Assembly (NCBI RefSeq): GCF_002761755.1
Contig: NZ_PEOG01000022.1
Location: 1 to 64,000 of the forward strand
DNA: 64,000 nucleotides
Direction: 5' to 3'
From: Roseateles chitinivorans
Lineage (GTDB): Bacteria > Pseudomonadota > Gammaproteobacteria > Burkholderiales > Burkholderiaceae_C
Positions 45,901 through 54,079 of this stretch are shown in pieces. Made by a program: the position numbers and the translations under genes. How positions within the stretch are numbered: position 1 is the stretch's first letter; every line of letters starts with the position of its first letter. The notes below the pieces were generated by a model. It was not told where the DNA came from and did no database searches. It saw only the letters and a program-made list of their open reading frames with translations.

Positions 45901-48610
45901 TGCGCATCGCGCGCATCAGCTTGGCGATGTCGTCGAAATGCAGGCCGGTGGTCGGCTCGTCGAAGAGGAACAAGGTGCCCTTGGTCGCCGTGGCCTGACG
46001 CGGCTTCGAGGCCGCCTCCGCGAGGTATCCCGCCAGCTTCAGCCGCTGGGCCTCGCCGCCCGACAGCGTCGGCACCGGCTGGCCCAGCGTCAGGTAGTCG
46101 AGGCCGACATCCGACAGCGGCTGCAGCTTGTTCAGCACCTCGCGGTCATCCTTGAAGACGCCGAGCGCCTCGGCCACCGTCAGGTCCAGCACGTCGGAGA
46201 CGCTGAGCTGCCGCCCGGCGCGCTCCAGCTTGACCTCGAGCAGCTCGGCGCGGAAGCGCTTGCCGTCGCAGTCGGGGCAGCGCAGGTAGACGTCGGACAG
46301 GAACTGCATCTCGACGTGCTCGAAGCCCGAGCCGCCACAGGTCGGGCAACGGCCGTCGCCGGCGTTGAAGCTGAACATGCCGGCGCCGTAGCTGCGCTCC
46401 TTGGCGAGCGGTGCCTCGGCGAAGCGCTTGCGGATCTCGTCGAACACGCCGACGTAGCTGGCGGGGTTCGAGCGGGCCGTCTTGCCGATCGGGGACTGGT
46501 CGACGAAGACGGCGTCGGCCAGCCAGTCGGCGCCGAGCAGCCGGTCATGCGCGCCGGGCGCCTCGGTGGCCTGGCCGAACCAGCGCGCCAGCGCCGGATA
46601 GAGCACGTCCTGCATCAGCGTGCTCTTGCCGGAGCCCGACACGCCGGTGACCGCCACCATGCGTTGCAGCGGGAACTCGACGCTGACGTTCTTGAGGTTG
46701 TGCTCGCGCGCGCCCTCGAGGATCAGCCGCGGCGTGTTCTCCTCGACGACGCGCTTCAGGCCCATGCCCACGTGCTTGCGCGCGCCGAGGTAAGCGCCGG
46801 TCAGCGTGTCGGCGGCGCGGATCTGCTCCGGCGTGCCGTCGAAGACGATCTGGCCGCCCTGCTGGCCGGGACCCGGGCCCATGTCGATGAGCCGGTCGGC
46901 CGCCAGCATCACGGCCGGGTCGTGCTCGACGACCACCAGCGTGTTGCCCGCGTCGCGCAGCCGCTGCATCGCCTCGACGATGCGGTTCATGTCGCGCGGA
47001 TGCAGGCCGATGCTGGGCTCGTCCAGCACGAACAGCGTGTTGACCAGCGAGGTCCCGAGGGCGGTCGTCAGGTTGATGCGCTGCACCTCGCCGCCGGACA
47101 GCGTGCGGCTCTGCCGGTCCAGCGTCAGGTAGCCGATGCCGACGTCGACGAGGTACTTCAGCCGGTTGCGGATTTCGTCGAGCAGCAGCTTGAGCGCCTC
47201 GTCCAGCATCGAGCCGGGGAGTTGCAGCTCATCCATGAAGCGCCGCAGCCGGTGGATCGGCAACTGCATCAGGTCATGGACGGACAGGCCGGGCAGCGCC
47301 TCGAGCTGCGCGCGATCCCATCGAACGCCCTCGGGCATGAAGCGCTGGTCCGCCGGCAGCGCCGCGTCCGCGAGCGCCTTCGAGCCGATGCGCCACAACA
47401 GCGCCTCGGTCTTCAATCGTGCGCCCCGGCAGGCGGGGCATTCGGTGTAGCTGCGGTACTTCGACAGCAGCACCCGGATGTGCATCTTGTAGGCCTTGCT
47501 CTCCAGATAGTCGAAGAACCGGCGCACGCCGTACCACTGCTTGTTCCAGTTGCCGTTCCAGTTGGGGCTGCCCTCGATGACCCAGTCGCGCTGGGAGGGC
47601 GTCATCTGGCTCCAGGCGGTGTCGCGCGGGATGCCGGCATCGCCCGCGTACTTCAGCAGGTCGTCCTGGCACTCCTTCCAGGCCGGCGTCTGCATCGGCT
47701 TGATGGCGCCGCCGCGCAGCGTCTTGCGTTCGTCCGGGATCACCAGCCCGAGGTCCACGCCGATCACGCGCCCGAAACCGCGGCAGGTCTCGCAGGCGCC
47801 CATGGCCGAGTTGAACGAGAACAGCGCCGGCTGCGGGTCGGCGTAGCGGATATCGCTCTCCGGGCAATGCAGTCCGGTGGAGTAGCGCCACAACACCGGG
47901 GCGGTGCCCTCGTCCGCGCCCATCACGTAGACCGTCATCCGGCCGCTGCCGCGCTTGAGCGCCAGTTCGATCGCCTCCATCGCGCGGGACTGTTCGGCGC
48001 CCTGGATGCGGAACCGGTCCGCCACCACGTCCAGCACCTTGCGGCCGTTGACCACGCGCTCCGACTGCACCCGGGTGAAGCCAGAGGCCGACAGCCATTG
48101 CTCCACCTCGCCGGCGCTGACGGTCTCGGGCAATTCGACCGGGAAGGTCAGCACCAGGCGCGGATCGTCCGCGGTGGTCCGTGCCATCAGTTCGGCGTAG
48201 ATGGTCTGCGGCGTGTCATGGCGCACCGGCAGCGCGGTCTCGCGGTCGAACAGGTCGGCGCCGCGCGCGAAGAGCAGCTTCAGGTGGTCGTTGAGCTCCG
48301 TCATCGTGCCGACGGTGGAGCGGCTGGTGCGGACCGGGTTGGTCTGGTCGATCGCGATGGCGGGCGGCACGCCTTCGACCTTGTCGACCGCCGGGCGGTC
48401 CATGCGGTCGAGGAACTGGCGCGCGTAGGCGGAGAAGGTCTCGACGTAGCGGCGCTGGCCTTCCGCATACAGCGTGTCGAACACCAGGCTGGACTTGCCC
48501 GAGCCGCTGGGCCCGGTCACCACGGTCAGTTCTCCGGTCCGGAGATCCAGGTCGAGGTTCTTGAGGTTGTGCTGGCGGGCGCCGCGGATGCGGATATCGG
48601 CGTCGGACAT
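42974..48610 (-). CDS. uvrA: Tandem double-length UvrA (excinuclease ABC subunit A)
   Basis: 1878 residues, equal to two UvrA chains in one. UvrA finds bulky DNA damage and loads UvrB in nucleotide excision repair. Four Walker A motifs are seen (GPSGSGKSS, then three GVSGSGKST) and four ABC signatures (one LSGGEVQRI, then LSGGEAQRL and two LSGGEAQRI). The zinc-finger pairs CPTCGGSG/CPDCDG, CTTCVGTG/CPDCHG and CPACEGQG/CDQCHG show both halves keep DNA-contact modules. The halves join near residue 985 (LLRRRRQADEAIRIVNAREH). Overlong UvrAs are known in some Burkholderiales. No ribosome site stands out before the ATG. Confidence 0.93.
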   Translation of the reverse strand: MSDADIRIRGARQHNLKNLDLDLRTGELTVVTGPSGSGKSSLVFDTLYAEGQRRYVETFSAYARQFLDRMDRPAVDKVEGVPPAIAIDQTNPVRTSRSTVGTMTELNDHLKLLFARGADLFDRETALPVRHDTPQTIYAELMARTTADDPRLVLTFPVELPETVSAGEVEQWLSASGFTRVQSERVVNGRKVLDVVADRFRIQGAEQSRAMEAIELALKRGSGRMTVYVMGADEGTAPVLWRYSTGLHCPESDIRYADPQPALFSFNSAMGACETCRGFGRVIGVDLGLVIPDERKTLRGGAIKPMQTPAWKECQDDLLKYAGDAGIPRDTAWSQMTPSQRDWVIEGSPNWNGNWNKQWYGVRRFFDYLESKAYKMHIRVLLSKYRSYTECPACRGARLKTEALLWRIGSKALADAALPADQRFMPEGVRWDRAQLEALPGLSVHDLMQLPIHRLRRFMDELQLPGSMLDEALKLLLDEIRNRLKYLVDVGIGYLTLDRQSRTLSGGEVQRINLTTALGTSLVNTLFVLDEPSIGLHPRDMNRIVEAMQRLRDAGNTLVVVEHDPAVMLAADRLIDMGPGPGQQGGQIVFDGTPEQIRAADTLTGAYLGARKHVGMGLKRVVEENTPRLILEGAREHNLKNVSVEFPLQRMVAVTGVSGSGKSTLMQDVLYPALARWFGQATEAPGAHDRLLGADWLADAVFVDQSPIGKTARSNPASYVGVFDEIRKRFAEAPLAKERSYGAGMFSFNAGDGRCPTCGGSGFEHVEMQFLSDVYLRCPDCDGKRFRAELLEVKLERAGRQLSVSDVLDLTVAEALGVFKDDREVLNKLQPLSDVGLDYLTLGQPVPTLSGGEAQRLKLAGYLAEAASKPRQATATKGTLFLFDEPTTGLHFDDIAKLMRAMRKLLSAGHSLILIEHNLDVIRASDWVIDLGPEGGEDGGTVVAVGTPETLKDHPTSHTAQALREYAAEMDRAPVKVSEGQPLQSLLRRRRQADEAIRIVNAREHNLKSVDVSIPRGKFNVVTGVSGSGKSTLAFDILFNEGQRRYLESLNAYARSIVQPAGRPEVDAVWGIPPTVAIEQRLSRGGRKSTVATTTEVWHFLRLLYVKLGVQHCANDGTPVKPQSVEAIAAQLLRDYKGRHIGLLAPLVVNRKGVYTDLAKWAKQRGHTHLRVDGEFLPTSPWPRLDRFKEHTIELPVGDMTVAPETEAELRELLAKALDHGKGVVHVLSPLDGLHDALRNAKPTRGIGELRVFSTKRACPQCGTSYPELDPRLFSYNSKHGWCTTCVGTGLALTREQRKALDDSQQDKDNRGREQSFPAEEAEIEDLSDAPCPDCHGSRLNPVARAVSFEHETIGTVASWSVTEARAWIAGLALTGRDAEIARDVIAEIRGRLEFLEEVGLGYLTLDRAAPTLSGGEAQRIRLAAQLGSNLQGVCYVLDEPTIGLHPRDNQILLKALSTLGDKGNTLVVVEHDEDTIRRADHIIDIGPSAGKRGGRVIAEGTAEQIAQNPESLTGRFLSKPLVHPLQPRRDMDPEAPKLTVLNATLHNLRGVTVDVPLHRLVAITGVSGSGKSTLARDVLLANMAAAVPLRRAPSTWIGCDAIEGHQRVDRVLEVDQTPIGKTPRSCPATYIGFWDAIRKLFAETLEAKARGYGPGRFSFNTGEGRCPACEGQGMRTIAMSFLPDVKVLCDQCHGQRFNPETLAVTWRGKSIGEVLQMEVDEAVEFFAAMTSIAHPLKLLQDVGLGYLTLGQPSPTLSGGEAQRIKLVSELVKVRDDVTRRGQKAPHTLYVLDEPTVGLHMADVEKLIRVLHRLVSGGHSVVVIEHDLDVIAEADWVLDLGPEGGSAGGVVVAQGRPETLVALGTHTGKALAPVLARR

Positions 48611-48946
48611 GAGGTGTGGGCTCGGGAGCCTCGAAAAAGGCAGTGGGCGATGATTCTAGGGAGGGCGACTGCCATGAATTGGCAGCAGCCGGCGGGCCCG
48701 GCCCGGGGTGACCGGCGCGATGCAGTGGTAAGCAATTGAAAGCAGAAGACCGTTCAGGAAGCCTTCGCATACCTCCTGTCAAGGCCTCCGAACGATGACT
48801 TCCGCACACTTGCTAGTCTTCGGGGGGTGCGGCAACAATGGACCCCGTCGCCGCCAAACAACACCGGCCCCGGTTCGACCTGAACGGCGGGCGACGTTTT
48901 TCAGGGATTACCTCGCCTCCCGATCGGATCGAGGACGACAAGCGAC
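48611..48946. other. Divergent region between uvrA and the receiver gene
   Basis: 336 bp with no gene recognised. It holds a dyad, CTGCCA-TGAAT-TGGCAG at 48669-48685, which resembles but does not equal an SOS box (spacing 11 rather than 10 between CTG and CAG). Confidence 0.5.
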
Positions 48947-49468
48947 ATGGACAGAAACGACGGCCATCCCATTTCCGAGACCACGCTGGTCTTGATGACG
49001 TCGGACGCGTCCGCGAAGCCGCCCCAACCCTCCTCGATGACCGATCCGGCGGTCTCCGGCCAGCGTCCGGCGCCGGGCGAGCCCTTCGTGCTGCTGGTCG
49101 AGGACAACCCGATCAACCAGGTCGTCGCGTTGGAGTTCCTGGCGCTGATGGGCTTGAAGACGCAGCTCGCGCGCAATGGCCAGGAAGCACTGGACCTGTG
49201 CGAGCACGCGGCGCCCAGCCTGGTGCTGATGGACATCCAGATGCCGGGCATGGACGGCCTGGAATGCGCGCGCCGGCTGCGGGACCAGCAGGCGCAGGGC
49301 AAGCTGCCGCGCTTTCCGATCTTGGCGCTGACGGCGCACGCGCTGGACAGCGACGTGGCGGACAGCCTCAAGGCCGGCATGGACGAGCACCTGACCAAGC
49401 CGCTGGACTTCCTGACGCTGCGCCGGCGGCTGGCGCGCTGGCTGGACCTGCCGCAGCTCAACGACTGA
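48947..49468 (+). CDS. Single-domain response regulator (receiver only)
   Basis: 173 residues. After a 45-residue Ser/Pro-rich lead, a complete receiver domain: acidic VEDN (Asp53), phospho-acceptor Asp96 (LVLMDIQMPGMDG), Thr129 and Lys151 (HLTKPL). No output domain follows, so it probably acts in a phosphorelay or by protein binding, like receivers detached from hybrid kinases (NPINQVVA is typical of those). No kinase is adjacent. An internal ATG further down would give a receiver without the lead. Confidence 0.88.
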   Translation: MDRNDGHPISETTLVLMTSDASAKPPQPSSMTDPAVSGQRPAPGEPFVLLVEDNPINQVVALEFLALMGLKTQLARNGQEALDLCEHAAPSLVLMDIQMPGMDGLECARRLRDQQAQGKLPRFPILALTAHALDSDVADSLKAGMDEHLTKPLDFLTLRRRLARWLDLPQLND

Positions 49469-49540
49469 GCCTGACGGCCGTCTTCGGCGGCCTCCTCGGC
49501 GGGCTGATCGAGCGATCAGCACCAGGAGGCGCGCCGACCT

Positions 49541-50386
49541 TCAGCGCCCCGCGAGGAAGCGCTCCACGATCGCGAAGTGCTCGGGCACGTTCAGCGCCGG
49601 CGCATGGCCGCAACCCGCCACCGTCACCACTTCCGCCCGCGGTCCGCGCACCCGCATCGCCTCGGCCGTCTCCGGCAGCAGCAGGTCCGAAGCCTCCCCG
49701 CGCAGACACAGCACCGGCAGGCTGAGCGAATCCCATTCGGTCCAGCGCTTGTAGTCGTCCGGATGGACGAAGAACTGGCGCACCATCGCCGGGTCGTAAT
49801 GCGGCGTCACCCGGCCGTCCGGCAGGCGCCGGGTCGAGCTCTCGGTCAATCGGCGCCATTGGGCGTCGCTCATCCAGCCGTAGGGCTGATAGACCTGACG
49901 GAAGTAGCGCTCCAGTTCGCCCACGGTGTCGAAGGCCGCCGGATCGCCCGCATAGCCACGGATGCGCTGGATCGCGGGCTCGGCGAGCTCCGGCCCGATG
50001 TCGTTCAGCACCAGCCGCCGGATGCGGCCCCGCAGCGAGGTCGCCGCCGCCAGCAGCCCGATCGCGCCTCCCATCGAGGTGCCGACCCAGTGGCAGCTCG
50101 CCAGCCTCAGCTGGTCCATCAGCGCCACCGCCAGCTTCACGTAGAAGGCCAGGTGGTACTCGTTGTCCGGATCCGGGCTCCACTGCGACAGCCCCCGCCC
50201 GATCGTGTCCGGGCAGATGACGCGATAGCGCCCTGACTGCGCCAGGTGGGCCGCCAGGTCGTCCATGTCGCGCCCGGTGCGCGCCAGGCCGTGCCAGGCG
50301 ATCACCGGCTCCGCGCCCGGATCGCCCCAGTCCATGTAGTGGAGCTCCCGGCCCTCGCAGCGCAGGTAGTTCGACGTCGAATTCAA
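49541..50386 (-). CDS. Alpha/beta-fold hydrolase, last gene of the PHA/Liv operon
   Basis: 281 residues from a TTG at 50384-50386 that overlaps the livM TGA (TTGA) with GAGGAGGAG 3 nt upstream; no ATG fits. Hydrolase features: oxyanion AWHGLART, nucleophile Ser in VGTSMGGAIGL, His in AGCGHAPALN. It resembles small-ester hydrolases. Its place behind the depolymerase and transporter suggests it splits imported esters such as hydroxyalkanoate oligomers, which is inference. Confidence 0.85.
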   Translation of the reverse strand: MNSTSNYLRCEGRELHYMDWGDPGAEPVIAWHGLARTGRDMDDLAAHLAQSGRYRVICPDTIGRGLSQWSPDPDNEYHLAFYVKLAVALMDQLRLASCHWVGTSMGGAIGLLAAATSLRGRIRRLVLNDIGPELAEPAIQRIRGYAGDPAAFDTVGELERYFRQVYQPYGWMSDAQWRRLTESSTRRLPDGRVTPHYDPAMVRQFFVHPDDYKRWTEWDSLSLPVLCLRGEASDLLLPETAEAMRVRGPRAEVVTVAGCGHAPALNVPEHFAIVERFLAGR

Positions 50387-51456
50387 GTGCTCCTCCTCGC
50401 CTGCCGCAGGCGCCCGACCAGGCCGTTCGGGAAGTGGTACACGGCCAGCACGAACAGCACGCCGAGCCACAACAGCCAGCGCTCCGGCGCGATCAGCTGC
50501 GACAGCACCGGCACGCCCTCCACCGCCGACGCGCCGACGCGCATCAGGTCCTGCAGGTAGCTCTGCGCCAGCACGAACAGCGCGCTGCCGATCACCGCGC
50601 CGTAGATCGTCCCCATGCCGCCGATCACGACGATCAGCAGGATGTCCAGCATGATCTCGAAGGACAGCGAAGTGTCCGGCCCGTTGTAGCGCAGCCAGAT
50701 CGCCAGCAGCGCGCCCGCGAGCGTCGCGAACACCGCCGCCAGCACGGTCGACAGCGTCCGGTAGGTCACCAGCCGATAGCCGATGGCCTCGGCGCGGAAG
50801 TCGTTGTCGCGGATCGCCTGCAGCACCCGGCCGAACGGCGAATTGACGATGCGCAGCAGCGCCAGCACCAGCCCGAGCGTCACGACGAACAGCAGGTAGT
50901 AGCTCAGCAGCCGACCGTCGACGGACACGCCAAGGACCGGCTCCTCGAGGAACTCGGTCGACGGCGACAGCAGTTCGGGGAGCCGGAAGTTCAGGCCGTC
51001 CTCGCCGCCGGTGAAGTCCGACAGCTGCGACGCCAGTCCCTGGAACGCCGCGGCGACGGCCAGGGTGATCATCGCGAAGAAGATCGCCTTCACCCGCAGC
51101 GAGAACAGGCCGATGACGAGCGCCAGCAGCAGCGACAGTCCGAGCGCGCCGCCGATGCCGACCGCCAGCGCGGCGAAGCCTGGCGCCATGCGGGTGCTCG
51201 CGATGGCCACGCCGTAGGCGCCGATGCCGAAGAACATCGTGTGGGCGAAGCTGACGATGCCGGTGTAGCCCAGCAGCAGGTCGTAGCTGCCGACCAGCAC
51301 GATGAACACGAGGATCTTGGCCGCCACGTTGAGCGCCTTGGTGCCGGGGAACAGGAAAGGGGTCAGCGCCAGCGCCAGCACCGTGAGCAGCAGCAGCGCC
51401 GCCAGCACGCGGCTGCGCGGCAGGTCATGGGACAGCAGGGATCGGATCAGGGACAT
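50383..51456 (-). CDS. livM: Branched-chain-type ABC transporter permease LivM
   Basis: 357 residues, about ten membrane helices. Family marks: YDLLLGYTGIVSFAHTMFFGIGAY near residue 55-80 and the EAA-like loop AIRDNDFRAEAIGY. Pairs with LivH to form the membrane channel of a hydrophobic amino-acid or small carboxylate importer. GGAG is 8 nt before the ATG; 15 bp separate it from livH. Confidence 0.92.
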   Translation of the reverse strand: MSLIRSLLSHDLPRSRVLAALLLLTVLALALTPFLFPGTKALNVAAKILVFIVLVGSYDLLLGYTGIVSFAHTMFFGIGAYGVAIASTRMAPGFAALAVGIGGALGLSLLLALVIGLFSLRVKAIFFAMITLAVAAAFQGLASQLSDFTGGEDGLNFRLPELLSPSTEFLEEPVLGVSVDGRLLSYYLLFVVTLGLVLALLRIVNSPFGRVLQAIRDNDFRAEAIGYRLVTYRTLSTVLAAVFATLAGALLAIWLRYNGPDTSLSFEIMLDILLIVVIGGMGTIYGAVIGSALFVLAQSYLQDLMRVGASAVEGVPVLSQLIAPERWLLWLGVLFVLAVYHFPNGLVGRLRQARRST

Positions 51457-51471
51457 GACGGCGCGCTCCGC

Positions 51472-52536
51472 TCAACGATGGCTGACCGGATAAAGGCCCT
51501 GAGGCCGCCACAGCAGCACGGCGACCATCAGCGCGATGTTGGAGAACAGCGCCGCCTTGGGCGCCAGGAAGCCGCAGTAGTTGGCCATCAGGCCCACCAG
51601 CAGCGCGCCGGCGAAGCAGCCCAGCGTCGAGCCCAGCCCGCCGATGATGATGACGATGAAGATCAGCGTGTTGACCTGCGCGCCGATCTGCGGAATCACG
51701 CTCTGCTGGTACAGGCCCCACAGCACGCCGCCCAGTCCCGCTAGGCCCGAACCCGCCACGAACACGGCGACGAACAGCCGCCGGATCCGGTAGCCCAGGC
51801 TCTCCACCATCTCGCGGTCCTGCACGCCGGCGCGGATCAGCAGGCCCAGCTTGGTCCGGTTCAGCAGCCAGAGCAGGCCGGCGAAGACCAGCAGGCCCAC
51901 GACCACGGCCACCAGCCGGAACTTCTCGACCGCCACGTCGCCGACGACGAGCGCGCCGCGCAGCGATTCGGGCGGCTGCAGCGGGATCATCTGCGGCCCC
52001 CAGACGAGCTTGATCAGCTCCTCGCCGATGATCATCCCGCCCATCGTGATCAGGATCTGCTTCAGGTGCATGCCATAGACCGGCCGCACCAGCACCCGCT
52101 CGAACACCAGGCCCAGCGCCGCCGCGCTGACGATGCCCGCCAGCGCGGCCACCGCGACCGCGCCCAGGTTGGCGGCCAGCGAGGGGCTCGCGACGAAGCC
52201 GCCCATCGCGCCCATCACCGTCGTCGCCACGAAGGCGCCCAGCGCGATGAACACCCCGTGGCCGAAGTTCAGCACGTCCATCAGGCCGAAGACCAGCGTC
52301 AGTCCCGACGCGATGACGAAGACGATCAGGCCCATCGCCAGTCCGGCGATCGTCAGCGTCGCCCAGCTCGAGGCGGACCCGACCAGCGGCAGCGCGCCGA
52401 GCGCGAGCGCCGCGATCAGCAGCAGCGGGATCAGGTCGAAGCGGGCCTGCGGCACGGCGGCGGAGGAGGACGCAATGTTCATCGAGGACGGCGCCGTGAG
52501 CGGCGCGGACGGGTTCAGTCGGGAGGACGAGGTCAT
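51472..52536 (-). CDS. livH: Branched-chain-type ABC transporter permease LivH
   Basis: 354 residues. The LivH signature is seen in GLTLVFGLMDVLNFGHGVFIALGAF, with the conserved GYRIRRLFVAVFVAGSGLAGLGG loop. The first 45 residues are a polar Ser/Pro-rich tail. Its ATG overlaps the livF stop (ATGA), so translation is coupled. Confidence 0.92.
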   Translation of the reverse strand: MTSSSRLNPSAPLTAPSSMNIASSSAAVPQARFDLIPLLLIAALALGALPLVGSASSWATLTIAGLAMGLIVFVIASGLTLVFGLMDVLNFGHGVFIALGAFVATTVMGAMGGFVASPSLAANLGAVAVAALAGIVSAAALGLVFERVLVRPVYGMHLKQILITMGGMIIGEELIKLVWGPQMIPLQPPESLRGALVVGDVAVEKFRLVAVVVGLLVFAGLLWLLNRTKLGLLIRAGVQDREMVESLGYRIRRLFVAVFVAGSGLAGLGGVLWGLYQQSVIPQIGAQVNTLIFIVIIIGGLGSTLGCFAGALLVGLMANYCGFLAPKAALFSNIALMVAVLLWRPQGLYPVSHR

Positions 52537-53294
52537 TGATGAGCCGCCAGCGAGAGCCCCAGCAGCCGCTGCTGCAACGCCTCGTCGCCGGCCAGGTCGG
52601 CCATGCGACCGGCGTGCACGACACGGCCGTCGTCCATCACCGCGACACCGTCGCCGAGCGCCTGCGCGACCATGAAGTTCTGCTCGACCAGCAGCACCGT
52701 CGTGCGCGCGCCGTCGCGGCCGCGCTTGATCTCCTGCAGTGCCTCGATCAGGTTGCGGATGATGGCCGGTGCCAGGCCCTTGGTCGGCTCGTCGATCAGC
52801 AGCAGCCGCCGCGGCTCGACCATCGCGCGCGCGATCGCCAGCATCTGCTTTTGTCCGCCGCTCAGCTTGCCGGCCGGGTAGAGCCAGAACTTGCGCAGCG
52901 CCGGAAACAGATCGAACAGCCAGTCCAGCCGCGCGGTATCGAGCTCGTCCAGCGAGCGCGCCCGGCGCGCCGCCAGCAGCAGGTTCTCGCGCACCGTCAG
53001 GTCGCCGAAGATGCCCATGTTCTCCGGCACATAGGCGATGTCCAGGCGCGCGATCTCCGGCGTCGGCAGCGCCTGGATCGGCCGCCCGTCCAGCAGCACC
53101 CGGCCGGCGCCCGCGCGCCACAGGCCCATCACCGTGCGCAGCGTCGTCGTCTTGCCGGCGCCATTGCGGCCCAGCAGCATCGTGACCTCGCCCTCGCGCG
53201 CCGCGAGGTCGACACCATGCAGGATGTGGTACGCGCCGATGTGGGTGTGCACGCCTTCCAGCCGCAGCAAGGCACGGTCCGCGGCGGGGCTCAT
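52533..53294 (-). CDS. livF: ABC transporter ATP-binding protein LivF
   Basis: 253 residues. Walker A GRNGAGKTT, signature LSGGQKQMLAIARA, Walker B LLLIDEPTKGLAP; the LivF-type ending is present. One of two ATPases that power the LivHM channel. Overlaps livG upstream and livH downstream by ATGA. Confidence 0.93.
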   Translation of the reverse strand: MSPAADRALLRLEGVHTHIGAYHILHGVDLAAREGEVTMLLGRNGAGKTTTLRTVMGLWRAGAGRVLLDGRPIQALPTPEIARLDIAYVPENMGIFGDLTVRENLLLAARRARSLDELDTARLDWLFDLFPALRKFWLYPAGKLSGGQKQMLAIARAMVEPRRLLLIDEPTKGLAPAIIRNLIEALQEIKRGRDGARTTVLLVEQNFMVAQALGDGVAVMDDGRVVHAGRMADLAGDEALQQRLLGLSLAAHQ

Positions 53295-54046
53295 GCGGCC
53301 TCCGGCATCGCCAGGCCCAGGTACGCGTTCTGCACCACCGGCGAGGCGATCACCGCCGCCGGCTCGCCATCGGCGACCAGTTGCCCGTTGTGCAGCACCA
53401 CGATGCGATCGGCCAGTTCGCGCACCACGTCCATCTTGTGCTCCACCAGCAGCAGGGTGTGGGTGCCTTCCGCCTTCAGCGCGCGGATCAGGTCCAGGAT
53501 CACCGGCACCTCGTCGACGCTCATGCCGGCGGTCGGTTCGTCGAACAGGTAGACCTTGGGCCGCAGCGCCATCAGCATCGCGACCTCCAGCTTGCGCTGG
53601 TCGCCATGCGGCAGGCTGGCCGCCGGCGCGTCGGCGCGATGCCCCAGCCGGACCCGCTCGACGATGGCCTGCGCCTCGTCGAGCAGCTCGCGGTGGTGCA
53701 GCCAGACCGACAGCATCCGCAGCCCCTCGCCACGGCGGGACTGCACCGCGAGCCGCACGTTCTCCCGCACGCTCAACGTCGGGAAGAGCTGCGTCAGCTG
53801 GAAGGCGCGCCCCAGACCGCGACGCGTGCGCAGCGGCGCGGCCATCCGCGTCAGGTCCTCGCCGTCGAGCAGCACGCGCCCGGCGCTGGCGCCGAGCTGG
53901 CCCGAGATCAGGTTGAAGTAGGTGGTCTTGCCGGCGCCGTTGGGCCCGACGATGGCGGTCAGCGCGCCGGGATGGAAGGCACAGCTGACGCGGTCCACCG
54001 CCGTGTGGCCGCCGAAGCGGATGGTGAGGTCGCGGGTCTCGAGCAT
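53291..54046 (-). CDS. livG: ABC transporter ATP-binding protein LivG
   Basis: 251 residues. Walker A GPNGAGKTT, the LivG-specific RTRRGLGRAFQLTQLFPTLSV, and Walker B VYLFDEPTAGMS. The signature is modified: ASLPHGDQRKLEVAMLMA in place of LSGGQ, as is common in LivG (LPHGDQR form). Follows the depolymerase gene by 33 bp. Confidence 0.92.
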   Translation of the reverse strand: MLETRDLTIRFGGHTAVDRVSCAFHPGALTAIVGPNGAGKTTYFNLISGQLGASAGRVLLDGEDLTRMAAPLRTRRGLGRAFQLTQLFPTLSVRENVRLAVQSRRGEGLRMLSVWLHHRELLDEAQAIVERVRLGHRADAPAASLPHGDQRKLEVAMLMALRPKVYLFDEPTAGMSVDEVPVILDLIRALKAEGTHTLLLVEHKMDVVRELADRIVVLHNGQLVADGEPAAVIASPVVQNAYLGLAMPEAA

Positions 54047-54079
54047 GCGTGCGATTCGGAGGCGAGGTGCCGGCCCGCT

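Noticed and set aside
48669..48685. Possible SOS (LexA) box before uvrA
   Set aside because: CTG and CAG are 11 apart instead of 10 and the inner CTGT/ACAG bases do not match.
44558..48739. Very long plus-strand frame of 1393 codons opposite uvrA
   Set aside because: GC-rich antisense shadow; Arg/Ala/Gln-rich low-information translation, while the minus strand has full UvrA motifs.
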